Shown here: piece after piece, positions 19,561 to 33,445 of the stretch
How the letters are laid out: each line of letters begins with the position of its first letter
How positions within the stretch are numbered: the stretch's first letter is position 1
Assembly (NCBI GenBank): GCA_034190875.2
Contig: CM067346.1
Span: 10,858,385-10,922,384 of the forward strand
Origin: Urechis unicinctus
Lineage: Eukaryota; Annelida; Polychaeta; Xenopneusta; Urechidae
DNA length: 64,000 nt
Direction: 5' to 3'
Translations under genes and position numbers: made by a program
Notes under the pieces: model-generated
What the model was told of the DNA's origin: nothing
Databases searched by the model: none
Seen by the model: only the letters and a program-made list of their open reading frames with translations

Positions 19561-20449
19561 GAAAATGATATCACCGGCCTGGTTGCAGGTGGTTTGAGCT
19601 ATATCATAATTGCACCTGTGAATCAATACAATTTTCTGGAGTGAGATATAACACTTAACAATGAATGATGTGATTTCACTGCTGTAACTGCAACTACGTG
19701 GCCAAGTAGCAGCACCTAGTCGTGTATTACATTGTGTATTGCGATCCGTGTATATCCGGTTGGAGTTTATGCGCTTTGACTAACACACCATGGGAGACCA
19801 TGTAGGTTAATATTCCGAGTAAATAGCACGGTACAATAAGTAGACAAAGTAACAAATCGTTGTTATAGATTTATACAATCCGATAGATAAAAGTTGCATC
19901 TCAGCTGTGAATGATACCGTCAAGTATAAAAACCATGAACATCTTTCCTCGCCGCTTTGCTTACCTTTATCGTATGTCACAGAACAAACGTATTCGATAT
20001 GGTCATACACTGTCTTGTTTCGAAATTTATTTTCAGCCAAGACCCTAACAGAAGCGAAATTACTTTCTTCTTCGAAAAATGATTTGCTTGCATTTTAATT
20101 TAAACATTTAACTGTTACGTTATTAATGAATTATATGCTGAATAATGGATTGTCCTTTTTATATATTGGCTGCACCGAGACAAACTCGCCATTCCTTGTA
20201 ATGGTGACAGTCTTAGCACATTTGATTGACAGCTCAAACAGACATGGTAAAATGCTGAATTTGCCAACATGGCGATGAATTAAGCATCCACGGGCTAGAT
20301 ATTTTCCTATAACCCCGTTCGAGATGTTAATCTAGTAACTGCAAAAACAAACTGATCGATGCAAATGCTGATATTCCTCTGTCTCTTGTTATTTTGCATT
20401 ATGTAGACGTCCGTAGGGGTAAACTGCGTTGCCATTCGACACACAGGTC
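19561..20449. other. Non-coding AT-rich stretch
   Basis: No gene is seen. Its right edge, just before the (AT)n array, has the word TGCCATTCGACA at 20430-20441. The same word precedes the (AT)n array at 27721. Confidence 0.5.
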
Positions 20450-20477
20450 GTATATATATATGTACATATATATGTAA

Positions 20478-20545
<68 letters not shown>

Positions 20546-20551
20546 TATATC

Positions 20552-20601
<50 letters not shown>

Positions 20602-20622
20602 TCTTTATTATATATATTCATA

Positions 20623-20676
<54 letters not shown>

Positions 20677-20704
20677 TATATATATTTATATACCTATCTA
20701 TATA
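20450..20704. repeat. (AT)n microsatellite with variants
   Basis: AT dinucleotide arrays at about 20484-20541, 20560-20597 and 20634-20672 are separated by short TATG, CTATAT and TTAGATC interruptions. The left flank carries TGCCATTCGACA, shared with the array at 27721. Confidence 0.97.
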
Positions 20705-21610
20705 TGCTGATCTAGGAAGGAAAATGAGCAAATCTATCGTCAACATGAGCTGAAAATTCTGTTCACAACATAAGTTAATCGCAACGTATTTGTGATCAGC
20801 CTAATTTTATCTATCTACCATACTAATTAGATTGCAGATGTTTTGTGGCATATATGAGGCTATTAAATGTTAGAAATGTATGGAATTGAGTTGTGTTCAT
20901 AATAACGTTATGTCAAAACCATCTGCATATAATTCGTGAAATATGCAAGATGCTTTTGCGCCTAGTTACTTGTATAATTCATGATACATATATTTATGGA
21001 GAATAAGATGACGATCCTTCCTTACAAAAGTAAAACTGGAAAATAAGACAGATAGCAACCCATTTTAGGCCAAATTAGCTCAAGGTATGGACAAACGACG
21101 TAGGCATGTTTCTGCAGAAAACGTTACGTTTTTATTACCGTTGCGCTGGATTACAGGATGGATCATCTCCCATGACTTATGTTAGCCTAGAGTAGTAATA
21201 ATAGCATATAATTTATCGAAACATTGTCTATTTAAAGGAATTTAATTTGCCATCACATACAGAAAGGTTGATTACTGTTATTCGGGAAACACATGCCACA
21301 CTGTCATTTGACACTGATTCCGTGTAATTTAAAATGGTAAGTGGAATTTATAAGCGCATAAATAATGAGGAGCAGCAGTGTGCCAACTGTGTGTCAATTG
21401 TAGGAAAAGCCGAACTAAGCGCTTTTTTCGGGTGAACTTTTTCTTCCAAAGATCAATAGGACTGTTACGATGTTTTGACCGCTAAAGACCAAAATAGCCC
21501 TTGAAGGTTTGTTGTTTTGTTGCAAGGAAAACAAATGAGATGAGTCCCTGTGAGCTGTGCGCTGTCAGAGCGTATCCTGGCCACCACCTGTCCGACGGAA
21601 GTCACAATGT
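20705..21610. other. Non-coding AT-rich stretch
   Basis: Nothing recognisable. Confidence 0.5.
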
Positions 21611-21663
21611 CATATAAATATACTTATATATATTTGCATATATACTTAATTATATATATACTT

Positions 21664-21706
<43 letters not shown>

Positions 21707-21708
21707 CG

Positions 21709-21746
<38 letters not shown>

Positions 21747-21858
21747 TTATATATTAATATATATATGTATATGATAATATATATGTATATATATACATAT
21801 ATATGATTTATATATCTATATATTTATATTTCTATATATATATCTATATATATATATA

Positions 21859-21932
<74 letters not shown>
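21611..21932. repeat. (AT)n microsatellite with variants
   Basis: Several AT dinucleotide runs (about 21667-21704, 21715-21741, 21865-21932) are joined by TATA/TACA/TATC variants. Confidence 0.96.
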
Positions 21933-21936
<4 letters not shown>

Positions 21937-22289
21937 AAATATTCCATAAGTTAATTAGTCGTTAAATTTGATCCATTCCGTAAGAATAATCAAATTGAGA
22001 TACTGGTGTCTGCTTCCCGAATGCCTTAGATTGATATGCTACTACTTCTCCAGGTACTGTCTTCGCTTATCTGTCAATTCCATAATTGTACCTCTCTATG
22101 GGTTCTTACAATCGATTGTGGAACAAATTAGTTCACATCCATATGCTGCCACCTTTTTAAGAAACGCTTGACGGCCCCGATGGTTCGGATGAAATACTCA
22201 TTGGGGGCCTTTGAATACGTTTTGCAACACAAAAGGTATAACAGGGGTTAATATGGTGTAGATATGAATCTTAGCTGCTTATTAGCCGA
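21933..22289. other. Non-coding AT-rich stretch
   Basis: A 67-codon plus-strand frame at 21968-22171 is the only sizeable open frame. It has no recognisable motif. Confidence 0.5.
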
Positions 22290-22470
22290 CGCGTAATAAG
22301 ATTAGACTTATATAACACTCTTATGTCTACTATATAATAACAAGGAGGATATTTGAGGCCAGAGAGAAGCCGTAAATATGTAATTAATACCTATCTGAGA
22401 GCATTATGCTAACATGTACAACCTTATATTGACTGAGAGTGCAATTTGTCGGCTCGCCCACCGGGGTTTA
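22290..22470 (+). repeat. Dispersed repeat family A, copy 3 (3' half)
   Basis: Matches 19390-19545, ending in a well-conserved CATTATG-AACATGTACA-CCT, TATTGACTGAG and TTTGTC. The 5' part is too diverged to align by eye. Confidence 0.6.
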
Positions 22471-24279
22471 TGACATAAATACCAGGGTGTGGACAGCTTA
22501 AATGATTTATGTTGCTTGTTTTGATGACACGATAATTGTTTACTACTAACACTATTACCACACAACACATATGTCTACTGGTATTTAGGCGGACTTCCCA
22601 TCTATATACGTACATTTTCTATTACTGGTGGTGTTGAATTGATTATATATTGACCAGCTATTCATGTTCATTCCTCGCAGTGTCTGCAGTAGTATGCTAC
22701 CAAGTGTACAAGAAACTGTTATTGAAGCAAGGGTAAATTATATGAAAACACTGTTCGACTATGCATAAATAATACATTAGTATGTGTGAATCCTCCTCGA
22801 CATAAAACTAGCGAGACCTACAATGTGCATGATGGTTTCAGCAGCAGTAGTCGCCAGTGCTTCCATTCAGCATGGAATGGTCATTCTGTCTCTCAAAATG
22901 CTATCGTGCTTCATATTACGTATGGGTGATTTATCCAGGGACAAAGTGAAAGAATGTTGCCGTGTTCCTAATGACAACTTTGATGTTCCGGCGTTTTCTA
23001 CGATCTCACTTAAAAACTAACTGTTCAGGATATTCGCAACTGATCGGTTTACCAATATCCATCCCATGTCTAAACTACTATTGGACGGGTCGTTCAAAAT
23101 GCCCAAGGACAATAAATGTTTAGATATGTCATCTAATAACATACAAGGGAAGAGGCTTGTATGTTTTATCATTAAATAGACTGGAAACTGCTGTAAGCAA
23201 TGCCATATCAAACAGCAAGAAGCGTGGTGTTAACGGTCTTCTAAGGTTGTATGTTGGCACAGTTTCTGATACACAAAGATGTGTAAAACAGAAAATATAA
23301 TGTACCACATCAATGGTATTATTATTCGTAGAATAGTTCCCCAAAACCATCACAAACTTCAAAGCTGTATCCTATGAATGGTAGGCACCTTCTGACCTCT
23401 GACCTCACGTCCGAGACCTGCCTCGTCGTTTTAGCGCGGCTGTTTGGTAATTGGATTTAACAACGAATGATAGGCAGTTTGTTATGGCTGGGTGCTACAC
23501 AGTGCGTCACGCGAACAGTCAATATTATGCAAGGTGATAAAATCTGAGCGTGTTATTAATCTGATTCCAACAACTTGTGGGTTGCATACGAATATTGCGT
23601 TTTATTTAGAATAGACTCGCAGCAAGCAAATACCCTTATGTGTTGCGATATATAAATGAACTAGTCTGTATTATTGTCCAACTTCGAGGTCAAGAATCAA
23701 TTTACAAGATCTACAGGCAGCTGGGGCAACAAAATAGTCTATGACACTTGTATTTTCTCAATAGTCAGCGATCATAACTACAAATGCTGCCCGAGAGTCT
23801 TGGCAACAATCAGTGATAATTTATGGCTGATATATTGTCATTTGATTAAGGATTATGCTAATTCTGTATTGTGTTCTTTTACATTTGTATTGATAAAGCT
23901 GATAATTTGTATGCACGATTATATTCCATTGATATAAAATAACACGCAGTATCAACTGACAGCGACACAAAATCAATAATATTGATATAAATTTAGTTCA
24001 TCAGCATTCCTAATATAGAAACAAATCTTTTCACGATTTTAATACTTGACAAAATCATTTTGACAGCTGAGTCTTCGTAAATCATTCAATCTAATCTAAG
24101 CTTTTTTATCAATCGGATTGTATATAGCCTGTCGTATTGATAAGACATAAGATAAGATATTGATATAAGTGCTAATATTAAGACATTTAACTAATAAAAA
24201 CCCTTGAATAAAATTCCGGTTTAATACGTATTGTCTCATTGAATGAAGTAGCTACTATAAGTAATCTTGTTTTATTTGT
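22471..24279. other. Non-coding AT-rich stretch
   Basis: No gene is supported. It contains a nuclear-receptor-type direct repeat at 23393-23405, listed separately. Confidence 0.5.
23393..23405 (-). promoter_or_regulatory. Perfect DR1 nuclear-receptor half-site pair
   Basis: TGACCT, one base, TGACCT. On the minus strand this is AGGTCA-n-AGGTCA, the textbook DR1 element bound by RXR, HNF4 or COUP-TF type receptors. One exact 12-base match in 64 kb is only mildly unlikely by chance, and no promoter or gene was found beside it. Confidence 0.3.
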
Positions 24280-24600
24280 ATGTGGGCTCATTATTCACTC
24301 TAAGTCAATATCAATATGTGCGTTTCATCATAATGCAACCAGGTGCTTATTATGGTTGTGTTAACTTCGTCTTTTTGGACAATATGAAGTCAACTAATGA
24401 GGGAAATAATTAAAACGTGATAAATGTCGTTTTTACGTTATTAGTATAATAACTGGTTATTTGGTGCCATCATTTTGCATCATTAAGGCATGATCGACGT
24501 CTTTACTCTCGCCTCACCTGCCTTTCTCAACAGATGTTTTAGAGGCAATGTTTAATATGACAAGTGGGGCAATGTATAATGGAACATTTTACATTGAGTA
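24280..24600 (-). repeat. Dispersed repeat family A, copy 4 (inverted)
   Basis: The reverse complement aligns nearly end to end with 19225-19560: CATTGCCCCACTT, CTCTAAA, GTTGAGAAA, ATCATGCCTTAATGAT, CCAGTTAT, AAGCACCTGGT-GCATTATGAT and ATTGACT-AG. It is the best full-length partner of copy 2 and fixes the family length at about 320-335 bp. Confidence 0.65.
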
Positions 24601-25557
24601 ATACAAACCGTACCTTAAGTGTAACATATTAAAAAACCATAAGAACAACCTTTTTGTGCATACTGATACTGCCGTTTAGACGCTTGACGTCTGCTTTGGT
24701 GGATTCTAGCGATTGATCAGTGACGTGTCATTAATGATCCGTATTTGCTGGAGTCATGGAGTATCTGACTACTTGTCTGTTTTGCAAAGACACTATCGTT
24801 TGCCCAAAATTGGCTTCATGTGAATTGAAATTTTGCACCCTACGTATTTTCAAATGAAATCCCATCCACTGAAATTTGGATCTACGGCAGCAACTCCAGG
24901 CTGTGATCTTAGGACTTATTTAGCATTATAATGATGCTGATAGCATTTAAGAGTATGATTATGTCGGCCTTGGCGGTCAGGGAATTGCACGGGTGACCGC
25001 ATCAACGCTTTAAATGTGATTTATGCTTGCCTAGATCATGTCAGCACTACGCAGAACAGTTGTGATGGGGTTTTTATCGAATTTCGTGAAGTTGTGAGAT
25101 TTGAGGCGGTTCGTGTATTGATATAACCGCGTTCGTAATACCGGGATTCTTCTCGTATTTCGTGTAGTATGCATTCGATTGTTGTTGTTGTTGCAGTTCT
25201 ACTTTGTTATATCACAGCAGAATCAAGATAGCACTGCTATAGTTTTTCGATATTCTTCATGATATCATCTACATTTTATCAAATGATTGTTTGCACGGCT
25301 GACTTATTTATGTGACGGCAGATGAAATGAATCATTTACTTTCATAATTATTGAGAATAACAATTTTCTTAGCAGCGACTCATCAGCGTGATGGCCGTCA
25401 GACGTGTGCAATCATAGCGACAATACAATCTGCTGTTAGGTCGCTGAACATGAACCATTTTTAATAGGCACCGATTAGATCTCGCTATCATCTGCGCCTT
25501 TCTCCTGGCTGGTAAGTTATCTGGACATTGATAGAAAACTGTTCCGTGTAGGTAGGG
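24601..25557. other. Non-coding AT-rich stretch
   Basis: Nothing recognisable. The 86-codon minus frame at 25369-25629 overlaps the repeat that follows. Confidence 0.5.
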
Positions 25558-25800
25558 GGACCGATAGCGGTTGGTACCGTGATATGCCAAATTATCAATA
25601 AATGTAGTACTTACGTGCTCATCATTCATCCACTTTATGTTGAGGTACCATATTTGACAAGACCTACATGATGTGCTGCAAAGGAGTCATAAGTTGACGT
25701 CCGGACCCGGCTTTGGTCGATAGCAGCAGCCATAAATGCTGTAGCACGGTTGGTGTACCATTAACGCATACGTGCAAGGTCTAGTGACGCTGTTGTCCCT
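25558..25800 (+). repeat. Dispersed repeat family D, copy 1, with tRNA-like A-box core
   Basis: Shares ACCGTGATATG-CAAATTATCA, GAGGTACCA and the TTGGTGTAC core with 55283-55415. It also has a 31-base identity (25739-25769) with 55988-56018. That shared core resembles a pol III A box (TAGC-n3-GGTTGG) as in tRNA-derived SINEs. No clear B box follows in this copy, so the 3' half is probably decayed. Confidence 0.55.
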
Positions 25801-26197
25801 TATTGTCTTAATAGCATAAATGATTCTGCATTGAAAAATGCCATTTCTTTAATCAAAGGTCATACCGCTTTCTTGAAATCGATGTATAGCAAATTTTCGG
25901 CTTGGCGTTAGAGGGCGGAGTATGCAATCGTTTTGGACTGCCACAATTATCAGTCGAATGAACTTCTTATATTTTCTATCAACAAACCTATTAAAACCGT
26001 TTGCAATGCGGATAACATTGATTCAAACTATTTTCATTCTCACCAGAATTGCTTTGTATCAGTGCCAGTTTCTGTTTGTGCTGCTTTTGCGTGTGGCGCT
26101 GTCGTGCATTGCGCATCTTTTAATACCTGTGCAGATGGGCTTTGACAACAGGCAGTTCATGTGTCGCTACTTCTCGATATATATAATATAAGGAGGG
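25801..26197. other. Non-coding AT-rich stretch
   Basis: Two overlapping frames at 25922-26191, one of them hydrophobic, are open but show no recognisable family. They are not supported as genes. Confidence 0.4.
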
Positions 26198-27230
26198 ATC
26201 AATCTAGGCTGCGCTTTTGCGCTATTGGTGCATATTACACCAGAATGGCGCAAATAAAATCCTGCCTTGCGCCTCAGGGGCCGAAACGAAATATGGCCCT
26301 CTTCGTCGAAGTTAATGCGCGGCGTAAAATCGAACTATGAGGCAATTTGCACATTCACACACAGACGGCTTGTCCAGGGCCGAAGTCAGTAGCTTGGCGT
26401 ATTGCTGACATAAACTCAGCCTAGGGCGGTGTTCTGGGCATGTATGAATAAAATATTCAGATATAGGTTAAACCACGGAGCGAGATGTCAGACGGGCGTA
26501 TTTTATTATCGTCGGCCATAAAGGATTACAGTGTAGTCTTTTTAATATCGAGTCTTGCAGCATCCTTAACCCTTCTAGACAGTTTTAAACAGAGTATGGA
26601 ATGGGTTATTTTGATGTCACGTCAGATAGATCCGCGCGCCGCGTCTGTAGGGTGCGAAATCACCGCGAGACACGCACTAACTCAAAGATGTTAAGGACAT
26701 CAGTATTTCTTCACCAAAACAGGGACACCTAAATCACATCATCCCTGCACAATATATAAGTAATAATTTCACAAAGAGTGAGCAATATCGGACAAATATG
26801 AGCGCTCACGTGCAAGCGACACGCGAGGGGGGCCCAGTCACTGGCACAGTTACACAGAGAGAACACTTAACTTCCATTAGCTCTGATCTTGTTGCAAAGT
26901 TGCTTACAAATATAAAACAGCGGTTGTTGAAGACTAGTACACAGCACACCGTGAGCCTGGTTTCAGTGCAAAAGGTTGCGTTGCGCAATCGCATGTCGAC
27001 CGAGTCGGTTGAGAAACCAGATGATTATCATTTGTGAGCGCTAAACCTTGCAAAGATACGAATTCGCAAAGGCTGTTGATCAACGGATAACCATGGGTTA
27101 TCGGAAAATATTCAGCAAGAGACTCCCATCCGATTAAGTTGGCCTTTGGTTGGGCGTTCAGTTTTTAGGGCGGTTCCTTCTCTCGACAGGACGGGGCAAA
27201 TGGCCCGCTTCATTTACTTCCTAGATTGAT
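26198..27230. mobile_element. Putative non-autonomous element with 11-bp terminal inverted repeats
   Basis: A 1.03 kb block is visibly richer in G+C and CpG than its surroundings (GCGCGGCG, GGGCCGAAACG, CCGCGCGCCGCG). It is bounded by ATCAATCTAGG at 26198-26208 and its exact reverse complement CCTAGATTGAT at 27220-27230. Compositional contrast plus matching inverted ends suggests a MITE-like or cut-down DNA transposon. No target-site duplication is obvious; the right side runs into a short (AT)n. Frames at 26485-26694 and 26798-27037 inside are open, but no transposase motif is seen. Confidence 0.4.
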
Positions 27231-28049
<819 letters not shown>

Positions 28050-30661
28050 GTTGTTGCGGGACATTGCCTGTTATATCATCATTGTAGCACGATGCCGAAA
28101 TATAATACGCCACTCAGTGACGATCAGCCGGAAGAATCGTGATGTTCTGGGCCTAATCTCAGCGGAATGTATAATTCGAATTACAACTAACTACAGTCTC
28201 GGTAATATAAAATAAAACTTTACATCGGAAATATTGTAAGAAATGTCGTACAGACAGTTAAGCCCCATAGTAACGTTTTTGTTTTCAACAGTTCTGCGGT
28301 TGAGGTTATCAGTGTGTGCCTTGTACCCTAAAGTGTTGTCACATATTTGCCAAACGTATACACTTCAATATGTTGAATTACATGAGTGCATAAAGATAAC
28401 AGTACCTATTCTGCGTCATGGGCCAACCAGTATTCATAAAATACGAACAATAACCTTTATATGAGGATATTGATTTGTTATATTCCCTATTCGTGACACG
28501 GAGGGGATGGTAAGCAGAAGTCTATGTAGCTGCATTAACCCGGTTTAACACGCAATTTCATTATGGCAGCTGCTTCAATGACGAAAAAGAGTTAATATGT
28601 CAAGTCCAAGGCAATCACGGTATGAACAAAGTCGTTCAATATTGGTCCATATCTCAGCAGCATGTAGACACCGGATATAAGTTAACAAAATGATTTTTTA
28701 TTAAGGAAACATAACGTGTCATATGTCTTCGCGACCATATGGCTTATTTGATTCCCCAAAACGCAGCGAAATATAATAATTTCAGTAAAAAATTATTCCG
28801 AGGCCATAACACGCTGGTAAAATGGTGACTATTAAAGGGTACCGCATGAACTGTATGAAAGAGTCCCCTACGATCTACTTAAGGCGCAGATAAAGATGTA
28901 TTGAATATATGTCCAATTTAAGCCTACAATAGTTAGTTCACCGTAGTCTAGACGTAAATGAAGCGAACACTGTCAGCCAAAGGATATTTGTATCTTAGTC
29001 GTTCCGTGATGGTCGTATCAACCCCGTGTATAGAACGTTCGTCTTAGCAAAGCACCCAGGCCACAACCTGTCTAAGCTAGAATAGTCTTATGAGTGATTG
29101 TAATGTCACCGAGCATTGTTTGGCTTAAATGTTGGGACATTAAGAAGTTATGGCGGGTGTTGATGTCATTTTGTTTGAGTATTTATTATGAGCAGCTTAA
29201 CCGTTTAATTTTGTTACGGTGAAAAACACAAATATAACTGCAACAATCTCTGATGCCAATCTGGCAGTTGAACATTAACAGCAGTAGTTTATTGCAAATA
29301 AATAAGCAGAGCTTGCTTGTACTAAACCTCATGGCACTAGAGACTGCGAATAGTTGAGAAACGAGAATATGCCCGAACATAATCACCATAGGGTTTCGTC
29401 ATAAGTTACGTCTTAATTATTGCCATTGTCTCTGTATGAATGTTGGAGTAATATGGGAATACTGAAGAGGCCCCGCACAACGTCTATCTGAATGGATATA
29501 TCCCGTAAGCGAATAACAACGTGAATATTGCATTATATCCGCAAATAGTGTATATTGAATCATACAAATATTGGGCCTTAAATGTTGTGTGATAATATAT
29601 TCGCTTGCTCAAACGATTTGCCTAATGTTGAATCAGATGTTGTTGAAGATTTTGGGGGTGCAGCAGACTGGAATAAGTGCATTCATTGCTGTTGATAAGC
29701 ACATGTATCGGATAATGCTCATATAATGTATACCGCTTTGTCCATATATAACTAGCACATTAGTTTTATGAAACACAACAGTTGAAATAAATAGACAATT
29801 GGAATTATCGTTGCTTGGATTTCCCTTCAACCAGTGATGTCTTGGGTATTTATAATAGCAACTGGCAATACAATAGCTGTCCTAGTTTGCTTTCAGTACT
29901 ATTCGCACTAATTTATTAAGCTACCCGGATGCTATACTGGGCACTTGCATGTAGTCCGTCGCTTTGGTAGAAAGATTAAAAGATGATCAACAACATATCA
30001 ACAGCATCAAATAATTCCCCCTCATCTTATGTGTAGCAAAACAAACTACTACATCGTGGATGGTACTCAACAGAAGGTAGTCAGGTGCAGCAAAAGCAAG
30101 CTACAATATGACCACTTTTAATAGTGAACTCCCTATGATGATGATGGATTACGTTGACATATGCTTTGCTAGTATAACTCTAAATCGGCTGAAAATCAAT
30201 GGTTTGATATTTTGAGCACACAAAATAGTCCTTCATACGTTACTCAATATATGACCGCCAATCCATGATCTATCACATGGCAGTGTGATTGATAAGATCA
30301 ATCCTTATTGTCACTAATATTGTATGTAAATCACATAGGTTAGAAAGCGCATAGTTGTTAAAAAGACTTTGATTTTGACTTATCACAGGTTTTCGGAGGT
30401 GCCAGCTCCATATTAAAGCACTCGCCGTTTACAAATGTTTCATGCTCTATGATCATTTTTACTCTGCCCATTAAACACCGGTCTGTTTTGACACGCCCAT
30501 AATAACCATTTTTTTTTACGGTAACAAACTACCAGTCTCTCAAGACGTTTTCCGCGTTTTATTTGATTCGGTGCTGCGGATACTGCGTAGAGTGCATGGT
30601 TGGCTGATTTCACATGATTACGTAGGTACAATGTAACTTTACCTCTATCGATCTGGTAGGT
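28050..30661. other. Non-coding AT-rich stretch
   Basis: No gene is supported on either strand. The 106-codon frame at 27895-28215 is an extension of the microsatellite frame. Confidence 0.5.
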
Positions 30662-30860
30662 AATGGCACACAGCGGGGGCTATCTACACATCACATTCAT
30701 CCTCATCCATCCAAATGTCATACCTATCCATCAAAGTGAGCAATGACACAAAATGGGGGCTATCTAAAACCAACAGTCATCCAATCCACCCCAGCGGACA
30801 ATGACACATAATGGGGGCTATCCAAATATGAGAGTCATCCCCAACCATTGCCGTCATGAC
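30662..30860 (+). repeat. Three-unit degenerate tandem repeat
   Basis: Units begin at about 30662, 30742 and 30800. Each opens with AATG-CACA, three or four bases, then GGGGGCTATC, and later carries CATCC-A-CC. Unit spacing is 80 then 58 bp, so the units differ by indels. Confidence 0.7.
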
Positions 30861-33256
30861 ATGACCTTTTTAGAAGTGACATAAAACGCCATGGCTTCGT
30901 TTTTACATGGGCATGAAATGATATCAGTTGTTTGGAATGCTTAATGAGGATATGGTGGAAGTATAATATTTAGTTTTACAACATATATTGTTGCCTATTA
31001 TAAATATATTGTGCCTCACACACTGCTTCTATCGTAGAAGTAGACGTGTCACATTAATCACACACACGTTCCTCCCTGGTTCTCCTGTTTCAGGTGTTAC
31101 ATAGGTGTTGGTGTTAACTAACCGATCAAGTTGCCAGAAGATTTGTTTTCGTTTACACAATTGAAATGTGAGCTGGTACGAAAGTCCCTGCACATCTGAA
31201 TTATGCTTTTTCGTGACATGAACTCGGTTTCATATGTGCAGGACACAGGCAAACTATCAACATGTTTCCCCCAAATAAAAGTCATATTTTACCATATTGA
31301 GCAGGATAGTTATTATTACATGAATGATTACTATTCTAATAGCCACTCATGGACATAAATACTCTTAAAATTTAACGAGTACCAGCTACTACAGCTCTAA
31401 ACCATTATAGGTCAAAGATGGTGACGCATCAATCTTTTTTGCCTCAAGGTTTATCCCACATGAAGGGCGGAAAACTTATTGAAGCAATAATTTACTTGGA
31501 ATATGTTTTATTCCTACACGTACTAGATGTAGTTTCAGATACTTTAACATGAAGCATATGCCATGATAAATAAGAGGGGTCATTTTTTGTTTCAAAACCT
31601 CAGACAGCCTGTTATCTGACGTTTCAATCCAATGGCTTCTTTTCTTTTCCGAAGACATCACTCAATACCTAACTGCTTACCTTTTTCAATGATGTAATGA
31701 AAGAAAAAGAAAATGTGGTGTTCATAGAAAATAAAACAGTAACAAAATATATATGATACATAATACTCCAAAATTGAGCACGTTTGTCACAGCATTGTCA
31801 TCTTAACAGCCTCAGTCTTGTCAAATTAAACTTGTCGTATATTTTGAAAGAAAGCCGTGCAATAGTCTAATAGCAGCACATCTGCCGTCTAAATTCATGA
31901 TATATGGACATATTAATTTAACTCATGACCCGAAATTGGCTGTTTTTGTTTGAAAAACGATTTTTCGTCTGAGATTCAAGTAACTGCTAATGCTTTTACG
32001 CAGTAATTACATGCTCGTATGATGTTGCATATCAAGATTAAAATGTTGGAACATCAAGCTGCGTTCAAGGATTACAGTGCTTAATGCAGACTGCACTAAT
32101 AATGTGATCTCATCGAGTACATAGAACTCAATGGTTCAATATTACTCTTATTGAACAAAATAAAAGAATATCAAACATATAATATGAATGTCTTTGGCTG
32201 CATTAATAATATATTATAAATGAACCATGCTTCACAGTCTGTTTGTTTCCACGTCGCACGTGCAGGGAATGATAGCCATGCTCTCTGAGCCGACATAACA
32301 TTGACATATTACATTCTTGTTTTGAGTAAAACAAATAACCTTGACGATGTACCAGAAGACAGCTTAGTGTCGTAGGGCGACTATTCTCTATTAATGCAAA
32401 AAGTTAAGTCACCAGTCTCAGCCCAACACGTCTGGCACTTTCTATTTCCAGCGTTCGGGTAAATGTTTAAGGAATGGTTATTGTGGATACAGAGATTATA
32501 CTCAACATGTGCTAAATTGAGTAAGTCATCTAAGCCACCACGGGTTTTGGGTTCGTTTGTGTTGCAAGTCGCTAATTGGTAAACATATTATTTATACGCA
32601 CATTTAGACAGCAATTTCGATACATATAGTGTAATTTATAATCATGCTTTTGTTAAAATAAACCATTTAGCTGGCTTTGTTTCAATATTTCAAGAAGTTT
32701 TGCCCAGCTCCATATATTGGTGGCTTAGCAAAACATTAGACACTTATATGATGCAATTGGTCTCGGTTTGTCTTTTGTGGCTGCTTTGATAAGTGAAGCT
32801 TAAGTTGCATTGTACGTAGAAACAATAAATACAAACGAAAATGTTACTTGTTAATGTTAATTGGGATTGACATCTCATTTCCGCTGGATGCTAGGGTGCA
32901 GCTGCGTGACACTGCTTTCCACTAAATAAATATTCTGTGTAAGGTAGATAATGCCACCTAGTAGGTAATCTTCATCCGTCTGTGGATCATCGAGTTGATG
33001 ATTTCAATGATGCACATAACATGGCAGAGTGTTGATGCTATGTCTTGTCGCAAGATACATCGTTCAATAAGGTCTGCTCTATCAGTTGATGCTCAAGTGC
33101 CGTTGGTTGATTGCATAAAAACAAGACAAAGAAATGAGAGGAAATTAAAACAAACCAGTCACTTGCATGCGTCGTTACCACTAGTTGCGTCTAGTGCTCG
33201 CATATTGGTCATATGTATGCAGCACTGTTGCTTAATCGTCGAATGGACTGTGTAGG
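30861..33256. other. Non-coding AT-rich stretch
   Basis: Nothing recognisable. Short frames such as 31476-31661 (-) and 32995-33255 (+) carry no motif. Confidence 0.5.
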
Positions 33257-33445
33257 ACATTAAGTTAAGTTCAAACTGGGAATATTTATATCGGATTCGC
33301 TACGTGATAGGTCAACGTCATTAACATTGCATATACGCACACGTGGGGTCATATTTGCGCTGCAATGAGATCCGCTCGTTCAACTTGCATGATAACTTGT
33401 GTCAGATGGACGCATGGGACAGAAAATAAATTGGTTGTAATCTTT
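33257..33445 (+). repeat. Dispersed repeat family E, copy 1
   Basis: Aligns along its whole length with 60287-60470 in the same orientation, roughly 80% identical by eye. Shared landmarks are AATATT-ATATC-GATTCGCT-CGTGATA, GTCA-CGTCATT, ACATTGCATA, GGGGTCAT-TTTGCG, AGCTCGTTC-like, GTCAGATGGACGCATGGG and AATAAATT. It is non-coding and about 185 bp long. Confidence 0.7.
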
